Shown here: piece after piece, positions 43,299 through 50,735 of the stretch
Position numbering within the stretch: position 1 is the stretch's first letter
Layout: each line of letters begins with the position of its first letter
Position numbers and translations under genes: made by a program
Assembly: GCA_018001935.1 (NCBI GenBank)
Contig: JAGNHB010000014.1
Span: 20,050-84,049 of the forward strand
Source of the DNA: Acidobacteriota bacterium
Lineage (GTDB): Bacteria; Acidobacteriota; JAAYUB01
Reading direction: 5' to 3'
Length of the DNA: 64,000 nt
Notes under the pieces: generated by a model
What the model saw: only the letters and a program-made list of their open reading frames with translations
Databases searched by the model: none
What the model was told of the DNA's origin: nothing

Positions 43299-43546
43299 AC
43301 CACCACAGCAACGTGAGACGTGAAGGGGAATTCCTTGAAGCGCCGGATACGGTCCGGAAGCGGATCCCCGGATGCCTTCATGGAAGCGATCAGGGCCGAG
43401 GCCACACGCGGGGCTTCCTCGATGATCTCTTCCACCGTGGTCCCCGCCACCAGCAGACTCGGCAGTTCGCTGCAGGTGGCGAGATACCGATAATCTCCTC
43501 CGTCCTTGAGTTCCTCAATGACCAGTTCAAGATCAAAGATTTCCAT
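43295..43546 (-). CDS. hicB: HicB-type antitoxin
   Basis: 83 residues with a partial RNase H fold: LATCSELPSLLVAGTTVEEIIEEA is the diagnostic middle. No C-terminal DNA-binding domain is visible, so autoregulation may need HicA or another protein. GGAGGGAG precedes the ATG at 43546. A TATAGT box at 43591-43586 lies upstream on the minus strand. It overlaps hicA by four bases. Confidence 0.88.
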   Translation of the reverse strand: MEIFDLELVIEELKDGGDYRYLATCSELPSLLVAGTTVEEIIEEAPRVASALIASMKASGDPLPDRIRRFKEFPFTSHVAVVV

Positions 43547-43630
43547 GCGTGCAATCTCCCTCCTTCCGGGGCATCTCTCAAAATAACTATAGCATAATCA
43601 GGACGGTTTTGGGTTCCCCGTTCTTTGGGC

Positions 43631-43659
43631 TTGATTTTCACCTTATTTCCACCTATCAT
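43631..43659 (+). promoter_or_regulatory. Promoter for lexA
   Basis: TTGATT (43631-43636) and TATCAT (43654-43659) are separated by 17 bp. I did not find a palindrome near it that I could call a LexA box with confidence. Confidence 0.55.
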
Positions 43660-43689
43660 GGGAAGTGAGAGCAGGCAGGAGGTGAACAC

Positions 43690-44295
43690 ATGTCCCCCAC
43701 GCGGCGCCAGTCGGAAGTCCTGGATTTCATCGCGGCATTTCTCCGGAAGCGCGGCTACAGCCCCAGCCTGGAGGAGATCGGGCGGGGGACGGGGATCGCG
43801 TCCGTCAACGCCGTGCACAAGCACGTCAAGGCCCTGGAGCGGGAGGGGCTCGTCCGTCGGAGCCCGCACGCCGCCCGGAGCGTGGAGCCGGTGGGGCCGC
43901 CGGCCGAGGAGGGGGTGGAACTCCCCCTCCTGGGTGTCATCGCCGCCGGCGTGCCCCTGGAGGCGGTGGAGAACCCGGAGGTGCTCCGCGTCCCGGCGGA
44001 TTTCGTGGGGCGGGGCACCCACTTCGTGCTCCGGGTGAAGGGGGATTCCATGATCGGCGAATGCATCGCCGACGGCGACTTCGTCATCGTGCGGGAGACC
44101 CCGTCCGTGGAGAACGGCGAAATGGCCGTGGTGCTGGTGGACGGCGAGAACGTCACCCTCAAGCGCCTCTACCGGGAGCCCGGCGGCATGGTGCGCCTGC
44201 AGCCGTCCAACCCGGCCATGGAGGCCTTCCGCTTCCCGGGGGAACGGGTCCGGGTGCGCGGCGTGGTGGTGGGGGTCCTGCGGAAGTATCGGTGA
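43690..44295 (+). CDS. lexA: LexA repressor
   Basis: SOS repressor and S24 self-cleaving peptidase. 201 residues. The winged-helix DNA-binding domain includes RKRGYSPSLEEI and ASVNAVHKHVKALEREGL. The cleavage site is Ala86-Gly87 in VIAAGVP. The nucleophile is Ser120 in KGDSMIGECI and the base is Lys158 in VTLKRLY. The recognition helix SVNAVHKH differs from the usual SVNTVYKH, so the operator may differ slightly. GGAGGTG precedes the ATG. The only SOS-type gene nearby is dinB, 680 bp downstream. Confidence 0.96.
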   Translation: MSPTRRQSEVLDFIAAFLRKRGYSPSLEEIGRGTGIASVNAVHKHVKALEREGLVRRSPHAARSVEPVGPPAEEGVELPLLGVIAAGVPLEAVENPEVLRVPADFVGRGTHFVLRVKGDSMIGECIADGDFVIVRETPSVENGEMAVVLVDGENVTLKRLYREPGGMVRLQPSNPAMEAFRFPGERVRVRGVVVGVLRKYR

Positions 44296-44355
44296 AAGGC
44301 TGTAGGCTGTTAGGCTGAAGGCTGTTAGGCTGAAGGTCCGGAGATCTTCCCTTCG

Positions 44356-44443
44356 GAATCGGTATCGGTATCGGGATCGGTATCGGGGTCGGGATCGGGA
44401 TCGCAACCGGCGTCGCAATCGGTATCGGGGTTGCCGTCGGGGT
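44356..44443. repeat. GGTATC/GGGATC hexamer-like repeat
   Basis: A run of loosely repeated six-base words, ATCGGTATCGGGATCGGTATC and relatives, with substitutions at the third base. The reverse-complement form occurs at 44862-44953 and at two sites before the metG stop. Confidence 0.8.
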
Positions 44444-44471
44444 CGAGCAGGCTGCAGGCTGGGGGCCTGTG

Positions 44472-44538
44472 GAGTGCGGCGCGAAGGCTTCCGGAGCGCC
44501 GCTTTCACCGCGCCGCGCAGGCTGCCGGAGCGGCGCGA
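44472..44538. repeat. REP/BIME-like double hairpin, copy 3
   Basis: Two perfect stems. GCGGCGC (44476-44482) pairs with GCGCCGC (44496-44502). CGCGCCGC (44509-44516) pairs with GCGGCGCG (44530-44537). The loops contain GGCTTCCGGA and GCAGGCTGCCGGA. The arrangement is the same as at 18054-18123. Confidence 0.88.
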
Positions 44539-44688
44539 TTCAGCTGCCGGTCTCCCCCGGGGCCGACTGCCCGACACGGGTAAGCCGGGTGAGAACCCCG
44601 GACGAACACGGACGTCCGCGAATTGCAGCCGGGAGGCTATTGCGATTGCGACAGCGATGGTTTCAACGGTTGGTTTTAGGCCTTGACA

Positions 44689-44851
44689 AACGTTGATGCG
44701 TTCGCAAAAAGTCCTTTTCTCTCACAGAGGCACGGAGGCACAGAGAAATGCAAATCGTATTTAATAGAATCAACAATCCTTACGATTCTTCTCCGTGCCT
44801 CTGTGCCTCTGTGAGATCACAACCAGGACTTTTTGCGACCGCATCAACGTT
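44689..44851. repeat. 163-bp near-perfect hairpin with 27-bp terminal inverted repeats
   Basis: The ends (44689-44715 and 44825-44851) are 27-bp inverted repeats with one mismatch, beginning AACGTTGATGCG. Inside them a second pair of 27-bp arms (44721-44747 and 44789-44815), built of the words CACAGAGGCACGGAGG, has two mismatches. The centre carries a weak TCGTA/TACGA stem. The whole piece can fold into one long hairpin. It looks like a MITE or a large REP-type element; no transposase is linked. Confidence 0.88.
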
Positions 44852-44861
44852 GATCATAGCA

Positions 44862-44953
44862 GCGATACCGATTGCGATACCGAATTCCGATACCGATAGC
44901 GATACCGAATTCCGATACCGATACCGATACCGATTCTGATACCGATACCGATG
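44862..44953. repeat. CGATAC/CGATTC hexamer-like repeat
   Basis: A run of CGATACCGATTGCGATACCG-type words right before dinB, the reverse complement of the family at 44356-44443. Confidence 0.85.
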
Positions 44954-44978
44954 GGAGAGGCGGGAAGGGAGAGCGGGG

Positions 44979-46133
44979 ATGGGACGGACGATCATGCACG
45001 TTGACATGGACGCCTTCTTCGCCGCGGTGGAGCAGCTCTACAACCCGGCGCTGAAGGGCAGGCCCGTCATCGTGGGGGGCGACCCCGACGGCCGCGGGGT
45101 GGTCTCCGCCGCGTCCTACGAGGCGCGCCGTTTCGGGGTCCACTCCGCCATGCCCATGGCGTGGGCGCGCAAGCTCTGCCCCCAGGCCGTTTTCCTGACG
45201 GGGGACTTCGAGAAGTACAGCCGGGCGTCGGCGATGGTCTTCCGGATCCTCGAGAACTACACCCCCGACGTGGAGGAGGCCTCCGTGGACGAGGCCTACC
45301 TGGACGTCACGGGGTGCGAGCGCCTCTTCGGCCCGCCGCTGGCCATGGCGGCCCGGATCCGGGCGGAGATCGCCGACCGCCTGGGCCTGTCGGCCTCCAT
45401 CGGCATCGGCGCCAGCCGGAGCGCGGCCAAGATCGCCTCGGACCTGGCCAAGCCCGCCGGCATCCTCCTGGTGGTGCCGGGGCGGGAGGCGGACTTCCTG
45501 GCGCCCCTCCCGGTGGCCCGGATGCCCGGCATCGGCGACGTGACGGAGCGCCGCATGAGGGCCCTGGGCATCCGGACCCTGGCGGACCTGGCGCGCCTTG
45601 ACGACGGCCTGCTGGAGCGGGTCTTCGGCGTGTGCGGCCCCGAACTGCGGCGGCGGGCCCGGGGGCTGGACGACCACGGGCTGTCCGCCCCGTCCCCCCG
45701 AAAGTCCATCGGCAAGGAGAACACTTTCCCCCGGGACGTGGTGGAGCGCACCGAGGCCGAGTCCACGCTGGCCCTCCTGTGCGAGAAGGTGTGCCGCAAA
45801 CTCCGGCGGGCGGGCCTCGCCGCCCGGACCGTCACCGTCAAGCTCCGCTACGCCGACTTCCGCACCGTCTCGCGGGCGAAGACCTTCCCGGAACCCGTCC
45901 GCTACGACTCGGTGGTGATCCCGGCGGCCCTGGACCTCTTCCGGGCCCTGGACACGCGCCGCCTGGGCATCCGCCTGGTGGGGGTGTCGGTGTCGCGGCT
46001 CCGGACGGGCGTCTTCCAGCCCTCCCTGTTCCGGGCGGAGCAGGACGTCAAGGAGGAGGGCCTCTACCGGGGGATCGACGCCATCCGGGAGCGCTTCGGC
46101 TTCAAGGCCCTCCGGCGCGCCGCCCGTCTGTAG
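44979..46133 (+). CDS. dinB: DNA polymerase IV
   Basis: Y-family translesion polymerase. 384 residues. Catalytic carboxylates are in HVDMDAFFAAVEQ (Asp9, Asp11) and SVDEAYLDV (Asp104, Glu105). The thumb has MPGIGDVTERRM and ending RGLDDHGL. The little-finger domain has RKSIGKENTFPRD. A beta-clamp peptide QPSLF lies at residues 347-351, about 30 residues from the C-terminus. GGGAGAGCGGGG precedes the ATG. The repeat-rich leader separates it from lexA; shared SOS control is likely but no operator was identified. Confidence 0.95.
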   Translation: MGRTIMHVDMDAFFAAVEQLYNPALKGRPVIVGGDPDGRGVVSAASYEARRFGVHSAMPMAWARKLCPQAVFLTGDFEKYSRASAMVFRILENYTPDVEEASVDEAYLDVTGCERLFGPPLAMAARIRAEIADRLGLSASIGIGASRSAAKIASDLAKPAGILLVVPGREADFLAPLPVARMPGIGDVTERRMRALGIRTLADLARLDDGLLERVFGVCGPELRRRARGLDDHGLSAPSPRKSIGKENTFPRDVVERTEAESTLALLCEKVCRKLRRAGLAARTVTVKLRYADFRTVSRAKTFPEPVRYDSVVIPAALDLFRALDTRRLGIRLVGVSVSRLRTGVFQPSLFRAEQDVKEEGLYRGIDAIRERFGFKALRRAARL

Positions 46134-46171
46134 CGGTCCCCGGCGTTTACGTTGCGGGACCGTTTGATTTT
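46134..46171 (+). terminator. Intrinsic terminator after dinB
   Basis: CGGTCCC (46134-46140) pairs with GGGACCG (46156-46162), followed by TTTGATTTT. It starts right after the dinB stop and overlaps the 3' end of the convergent radical SAM gene. Confidence 0.65.
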
Positions 46172-47472
46172 CGGCGGCGGAGGGCCGTCCGGAAGCCGTG
46201 GGCGGCGAAGGCCTCCGCTTCCTGGTGCTTCCAGCGACCGCAGTGGAGCCCGGGCGGGAGGCGGTCGATGACCTGCCGGGTCCGTTCGTCGATTCGGGCG
46301 GGGGGATGCTTGCCCAGGGGGGTCCCCGGCAGCGGGATGAAGGCGTGGCCGTGGACGATGGCCCCCATCCCGGAGAGCTTTTCCATCACGGCCTCGGTGG
46401 CCCGGCGGTCGGTTTCCGTCTCGCCCGGGAGCCCGAAGATGACGTCCACGTAAATGCGGAAGCCCGCGGCCCGGGCGATCTCCACCGCCCGGAAGACGTC
46501 CGCCGTGGTGTGGCCGCGGCCGAGGCGTTCCAGGAAGTCGTCGCTCCCGGACTGCAGGCCGACCACCAGGTTGTCGTTGCCCGCCAGGCGCCGGACGAGG
46601 TCCACCATCTCCGCCGTCACCGACTCGGGGCGGGTCTCGGAAGGGAAGGAACCGAAGAAGACGTGCTCGGGGCCGAAGAGTTTTCCCGTTTCCCTCAGCA
46701 GCGCTTCCACGCCCGCCGGGTTGGGCGTCCGCCCGTCGGGCGACCCGTAGGCGAAGGCGTTGGGGGTGCTGAAGCGGAGGTCCTTGAGACTGCGGGTCCG
46801 CCCGGCCTCGCAGGCGGAAAGGACCCGGTCCAGGCTGCGGTGCCGCACCCGCGACCCGAAGAGGAACGGCGTCTGGCAGAACCCGCAGGCCCCCGGGCAT
46901 CCCCGGGTGATCTCCACGGGACAGAGGAGGCGGCGCGCGGCGGAGAAGGGGAGGAAGTCGTCCAGGTTCACCGGGGGGGGCGGCGGGTTGAATTGAAAAG
47001 AGCCGCCCTCCGGCAGAACCAGGCCGGGGAGGCTTGCCAGCGGCTGATCGTCGGCCCACCGCTCCAGCAGGGGGGTGACGACGGCCTCGCCCTCGCCGTG
47101 GAAGGCGTAGTCGAACCCGGCCTGGATCGTTCCCACGGGGTCCCCCGAGGGGTGCGTGCCCCCCGCCAGGAACTCGAGGCGGGGGACCGCCCCCGCCAAA
47201 GCCTCCCGCGTTCGGGACACGAAACCGGCCATGGCGGGGAGGTGGGGCGTGTGGAAGGAACAGGCGAGCAGGACCTTCCGGAACCGGCGCCCTTCTTCCC
47301 GAAGGACGGGGGCCACGTCCTTGTGGGAGAGGAAGCGGACCTCCAGGCCCCCGCAGTCCGGGGGCACGGTGTCCAGGGCGCCGGCCAGGGCCGCCATGCC
47401 ATGCTTGTTGTAGCGGTCCCGTACGAACACGGCCAGCGTGTCGCCCCGGGTTTCGGTCGCGGCCCGCTTCAC
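46147..47472 (-). CDS. B12-binding-like/radical SAM protein
   Basis: 441 residues. The first 170 residues form a Rossmann-like segment typical of cobalamin-binding radical SAM proteins (VAPVLREEGRRFRKVLLACS, FLAGGTHPSGD), without the clear DxHxxG motif. The radical SAM core has EITRGCPGACGFCQTP, giving the CxxxCxxC cluster motif. It is of the kind annotated as B12-binding/radical SAM, MJ_1487-like. Chemistry is unknown. The GTG at 47472 overlaps the stop of the esterase gene (GTGA), which fixes the start. Confidence 0.82.
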   Translation of the reverse strand: MKRAATETRGDTLAVFVRDRYNKHGMAALAGALDTVPPDCGGLEVRFLSHKDVAPVLREEGRRFRKVLLACSFHTPHLPAMAGFVSRTREALAGAVPRLEFLAGGTHPSGDPVGTIQAGFDYAFHGEGEAVVTPLLERWADDQPLASLPGLVLPEGGSFQFNPPPPPVNLDDFLPFSAARRLLCPVEITRGCPGACGFCQTPFLFGSRVRHRSLDRVLSACEAGRTRSLKDLRFSTPNAFAYGSPDGRTPNPAGVEALLRETGKLFGPEHVFFGSFPSETRPESVTAEMVDLVRRLAGNDNLVVGLQSGSDDFLERLGRGHTTADVFRAVEIARAAGFRIYVDVIFGLPGETETDRRATEAVMEKLSGMGAIVHGHAFIPLPGTPLGKHPPARIDERTRQVIDRLPPGLHCGRWKHQEAEAFAAHGFRTALRRRKSNGPAT

Positions 47473-49694
47473 CGGGGCACCTCCAGCTCGAGGCCATCGA
47501 CCCCGGCGACCGGGATTTCGCCGGGCGGTGGGAACTCCCCCGTGAAAACCTGCCGGTCGTTGAGGATGACGGTGAGGGGCCCGACCCCGGGGAGCAGGGG
47601 CGCCGCCAGGCGGACTTTCAGCCGGCGGACGCCGCGGGTGCGCAGCCGCACGGTCCGCCCCCCGCCCGCCTCCGCCTCCACCTGGGCGTCGCCGCCCTCT
47701 TTCTCCAGGACCTCGACCCAGTAGTGTCTCGGGAAGGCGAGGTCGTGGAGCTGGAAATCCAGCCGGGGGGGGTACGGGTTCCGGGTGTGCCGCAGCAGAA
47801 AATCGAGGATCGACCCGCCGATCTCGCCGAGGCCCACGTCGTGCCCGCGGCCCGGGAGCAGTGTCAGCTCCAGGGCGGCTTGCCGGGGGAGTTTCCTCAG
47901 GGCGTCGACGGTGTCGCGGCTCGCCCGGGCCGGGATGACCGTGTCCTTCTCCCCGTGGATGAACAGGAGGGGGACGGGGCCGAGGTTGGACAGGAACGCC
48001 GCGCCGGGGGGGCCGTCGATCCCGGCGCCGCAGACGGAGACCGCGGCGGCGAGGCGGTCGGGCCAGGCCCGCGCGCAGGAGATCACGCCCGTCCCGCCGT
48101 TGCTGTACCCCACCAGGTACACCCGGTCCGGATCGACGTTGAAGGAGGCGCTGACCGACCGCAACACCTCGTGGACGAGGCGGACGGCCTCGCCTTCCCA
48201 CCAGAACCGGGGGGCCTGGGGAAACACGGCGATGAACCCGGTCCGGGCGACGAGGTCCTGCGTGTAAAGTGCGCCCACCATGGCTCGCCCGTCGCCCCCG
48301 GAGAGAAAGACCAGGACCGGGGTCGGGCGGTCGCCGCGGTAGTCTTCCGGGACCCGGACGACGTACGGCCAGCCGGCGAATTCGCCCTCCGGCAGGGGAA
48401 CCATGAACGACCCCGGGGGGAACGGCGGTGCGTCCGGAAGCGGGGCCGGCCGGCCGGGTGATTTGTCCGGGTCGGCCCCCGCCGCGGCCTGACGGACGAA
48501 GAAGTCCGCGTCGGCCAGCGCCTTGTTGCGGAGGCTTCCCACTTCACCGGGAGGCATCGCGCCCAGGAGCCGCGCCGCCAGGGCCCGAAGGCGCGGGGAA
48601 GGGGACCCCTGGCAGGGGGCGAGCGCCTCGACCGGCGGTGGTTCGAGCCGGTTGAGGTGGAAGATGGACAGGATCCGGAGACGTTCCGTCTCCCCTGCCG
48701 TTTTCAGTCGCGTCGCCAGCGTGTCCCGCACACCGTCGGGGACCCGGGCGCCGGGCAGCAGGAAGCTGCATTCGAGCCCCTCGCGGATGCCCGGGAGGTC
48801 CATCCAGGTTTCGGGCCCCTCCCCCGTGGCGGCGCTCTCGAAATCGACGGTCAGGGTCTCGTTCACCTTCCCGAACGCGGTTTCGTAGTGTGCCTCGAAG
48901 GACTGCCGCCGGGGGATGCCGGCGGCGGGGTCGAACCACACCGTGCCGGAAAGGTCCCCCTGGGAGAAGGACCGGGAGAATTTCACGCAGGGGTTTCCGC
49001 CGCACGTTTCGTTCTGCGACAGGCGGCACCGGAACGCCACGGCGCCCGCGGTCCACGTATCGCCCTCCCGGACGGGGTGGAGAGGCAGGGGCGTCAGCTC
49101 GGGGCAGAGGAAGAGCACCTCGCTGGTCCACTCCCGGAGAGCGCTCCAGGGGTGCAAGGCTTCCCCGCGGTTGTTGAGCCGGTTGGCCTCGGCCTGGTAC
49201 CGGGGCCGCTCCTTCTGCCGGGCATCGAACGCGGGGCGTTCCGCCTCCAGGCGGTCTTTGCCGTCGATCACGCAGCGGACGAGCCGCACGGACACGCGCT
49301 CCCGCTGTACCGCGGTGGTGATCAGGCCGTCCTGGACCCGCACGAAAAGCACCTGGGCCCGGCACTCCCCCTCGACCCGCGTCGAGGCGCCCTTCCCGGT
49401 GATCTCCCGGGTGAAGCGCTCGCGGAAGACCCACCGGGAGCCGGGCTGGAAGCCGTACTTCAGGACGATTGCCGCCCCCCCCTGGCCCGGGTTGTCGCCG
49501 CCCGCCGCCCGGCCGCCCGACAGGGCCGCCAGGGCTTCCAGCCCGACGAGAAACCGGAGTGCGGCTTTCGCCAGTCGTGACGGTTTCGTTCGAGAAGGAG
49601 AAAGACCCCCGCGGCACCCCGGGGGGGTTGGCTTGGGCCGGGCGGCGGCTTCCCCGGGACCTGGGGCGGTCGGTTTGATTCTGCGGCTGGTCAT
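47469..49694 (-). CDS. Large exported alpha/beta hydrolase (esterase-like)
   Basis: 741 residues. A hydrophobic segment near 42-62 (ALRFLVGLEALAALSGG) suggests export, after a Pro-rich N-terminus that may be mis-started. Residues 75-420 are a beta-rich domain of unknown type. The hydrolase domain (about 420-640) has PTPVLVFLSGGDG, the nucleophile GYSNGG near 530, HGEKDTVIP and GRGHDVG. It resembles depolymerase/phospholipase-type esterases. The C-terminal 100 residues form a beta domain. It lies between an unknown protein gene and the radical SAM gene, overlapping the latter. Confidence 0.8.
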   Translation of the reverse strand: MTSRRIKPTAPGPGEAAARPKPTPPGCRGGLSPSRTKPSRLAKAALRFLVGLEALAALSGGRAAGGDNPGQGGAAIVLKYGFQPGSRWVFRERFTREITGKGASTRVEGECRAQVLFVRVQDGLITTAVQRERVSVRLVRCVIDGKDRLEAERPAFDARQKERPRYQAEANRLNNRGEALHPWSALREWTSEVLFLCPELTPLPLHPVREGDTWTAGAVAFRCRLSQNETCGGNPCVKFSRSFSQGDLSGTVWFDPAAGIPRRQSFEAHYETAFGKVNETLTVDFESAATGEGPETWMDLPGIREGLECSFLLPGARVPDGVRDTLATRLKTAGETERLRILSIFHLNRLEPPPVEALAPCQGSPSPRLRALAARLLGAMPPGEVGSLRNKALADADFFVRQAAAGADPDKSPGRPAPLPDAPPFPPGSFMVPLPEGEFAGWPYVVRVPEDYRGDRPTPVLVFLSGGDGRAMVGALYTQDLVARTGFIAVFPQAPRFWWEGEAVRLVHEVLRSVSASFNVDPDRVYLVGYSNGGTGVISCARAWPDRLAAAVSVCGAGIDGPPGAAFLSNLGPVPLLFIHGEKDTVIPARASRDTVDALRKLPRQAALELTLLPGRGHDVGLGEIGGSILDFLLRHTRNPYPPRLDFQLHDLAFPRHYWVEVLEKEGGDAQVEAEAGGGRTVRLRTRGVRRLKVRLAAPLLPGVGPLTVILNDRQVFTGEFPPPGEIPVAGVDGLELEVPR

Positions 49695-49716
49695 CCGTTT
49701 CGAGGCCGGGCCCGGT

Positions 49717-50622
49717 TCAGGGCGCGGGTGGTCCGCTCTCGCCGGCTTCGGTTTCCGCCCCCGTGGGGAGCCAGAGCACGGAAAGCTGGTGCAGGGTGAT
49801 GTCGGCGTGACGGTGGCGGATCTCGTACTCCTCCACGCTCAGCAGCCGCGCCTCGAGTTCGGCGTAGAAAACCGTCAACTCCCGGTGGGCTGCCGCGAGC
49901 ATCTCGTTGAGGGCGTACTCGAGGTCCTCCTGGTCCTCCATGGGGGGCTGACCGGACGGGGGCGGGAGCGGGGCCCCCAGAGCGAAGAAGAGCCGGGTGA
50001 GCCGCTCGTCGGCCTCCTGGATCCGACGACGCCTGCGCTCTTCCAGGTGAGCGAAACTGGCGTCCTCGGCGTAGACTTCGGGCCGCAGGTGGTAACGCTC
50101 CTTGATCCCCTCGAGGCCGCGCTGGTGCTTCTTGCGGAGGGACAGCCACTCGGGCGCCGCCTCTTCGTGGATCCGGGCGCGGCAGCGCTGGAGGAAGTCC
50201 TCCCGGGACTCGTGGGGGTGGGAGAAGCACTTCAGGAGGGGGTGGTGAAGGATCCGGATGGGAAAGTGCCGGACGTAGCCCTGCTGGACCTTGGCGGCCA
50301 GGGCCCTGCGGTCGAACTCCATTACGGGCGACCGGTACGCGAGGCCGGAGGAGGGCAGGGGACGGAGACGGGTCCGGTCCACCCGGAGGAACATGTCCGC
50401 TGTCCAGAAGAAGTCGTCTTCCATCTCCATGAGGGGGCAGGCGATGCTGGTGTCGCCCGTGAGCTTGATCTGGGAGCGGACATCGTAGGTGTCGTAGTGC
50501 ACCTCGGCGAGGAGGAACGGGTTCACCTGGATCGTCCTCCCCGCCCGGGCCCCCTCGACCACCTCCACGTCGGTGAACGACGGGATGCCGGTGATAGGGT
50601 TCGCGGGATGGGTTGTCAGCAT
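49717..50622 (-). CDS. Unknown helical protein with N-terminal beta region
   Basis: 301 residues. The N-terminal half (ITGIPSFTDVEVVEGARAG, HYDTYDVRSQIKLTG) is predicted beta-rich; the rest is charged helix with heptad-like Glu/Arg/Leu (EERRRRRIQEADERLTRL). No family is recognised, and no signal peptide or membrane helix is seen. GGAGGCGC precedes the ATG. It heads the unknown/esterase/radical SAM operon and diverges from the SpoIIE phosphatase gene. Confidence 0.7.
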   Translation of the reverse strand: MLTTHPANPITGIPSFTDVEVVEGARAGRTIQVNPFLLAEVHYDTYDVRSQIKLTGDTSIACPLMEMEDDFFWTADMFLRVDRTRLRPLPSSGLAYRSPVMEFDRRALAAKVQQGYVRHFPIRILHHPLLKCFSHPHESREDFLQRCRARIHEEAAPEWLSLRKKHQRGLEGIKERYHLRPEVYAEDASFAHLEERRRRRIQEADERLTRLFFALGAPLPPPSGQPPMEDQEDLEYALNEMLAAAHRELTVFYAELEARLLSVEEYEIRHRHADITLHQLSVLWLPTGAETEAGESGPPAP

Positions 50623-50689
50623 GCGCCTCCGGTTCTCGGACAGTTTGGAATTCCTACTCTACCACAGCTGCCCGCGGATGGAAACCTCG

Positions 50690-50718
50690 TTGAATCCCGG
50701 GTCGAAATCCTGTAGGAT
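50690..50718 (+). promoter_or_regulatory. Promoter for the SpoIIE phosphatase/RnfC-like operon
   Basis: TTGAAT (50690-50695) and TAGGAT (50713-50718) are 17 bp apart, 17 bp before the ATG at 50736. Confidence 0.55.
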
Positions 50719-50735
50719 TCACCTTCGGAGCGACC

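Larger units (their letters stand above)
44296..44978. other. Repeat-rich non-coding spacer between lexA and dinB
   Basis: No coding frame is credible in these 683 bp. In order: GGCTGTTAGGCTGAAGG words (44299-44336), GGTATCGGGATC words (44356-44443), the double hairpin (44472-44538), the 163-bp hairpin (44689-44851) and CGATACCGATTC words (44862-44953). The density of repeats is the highest in the window. Confidence 0.8.
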
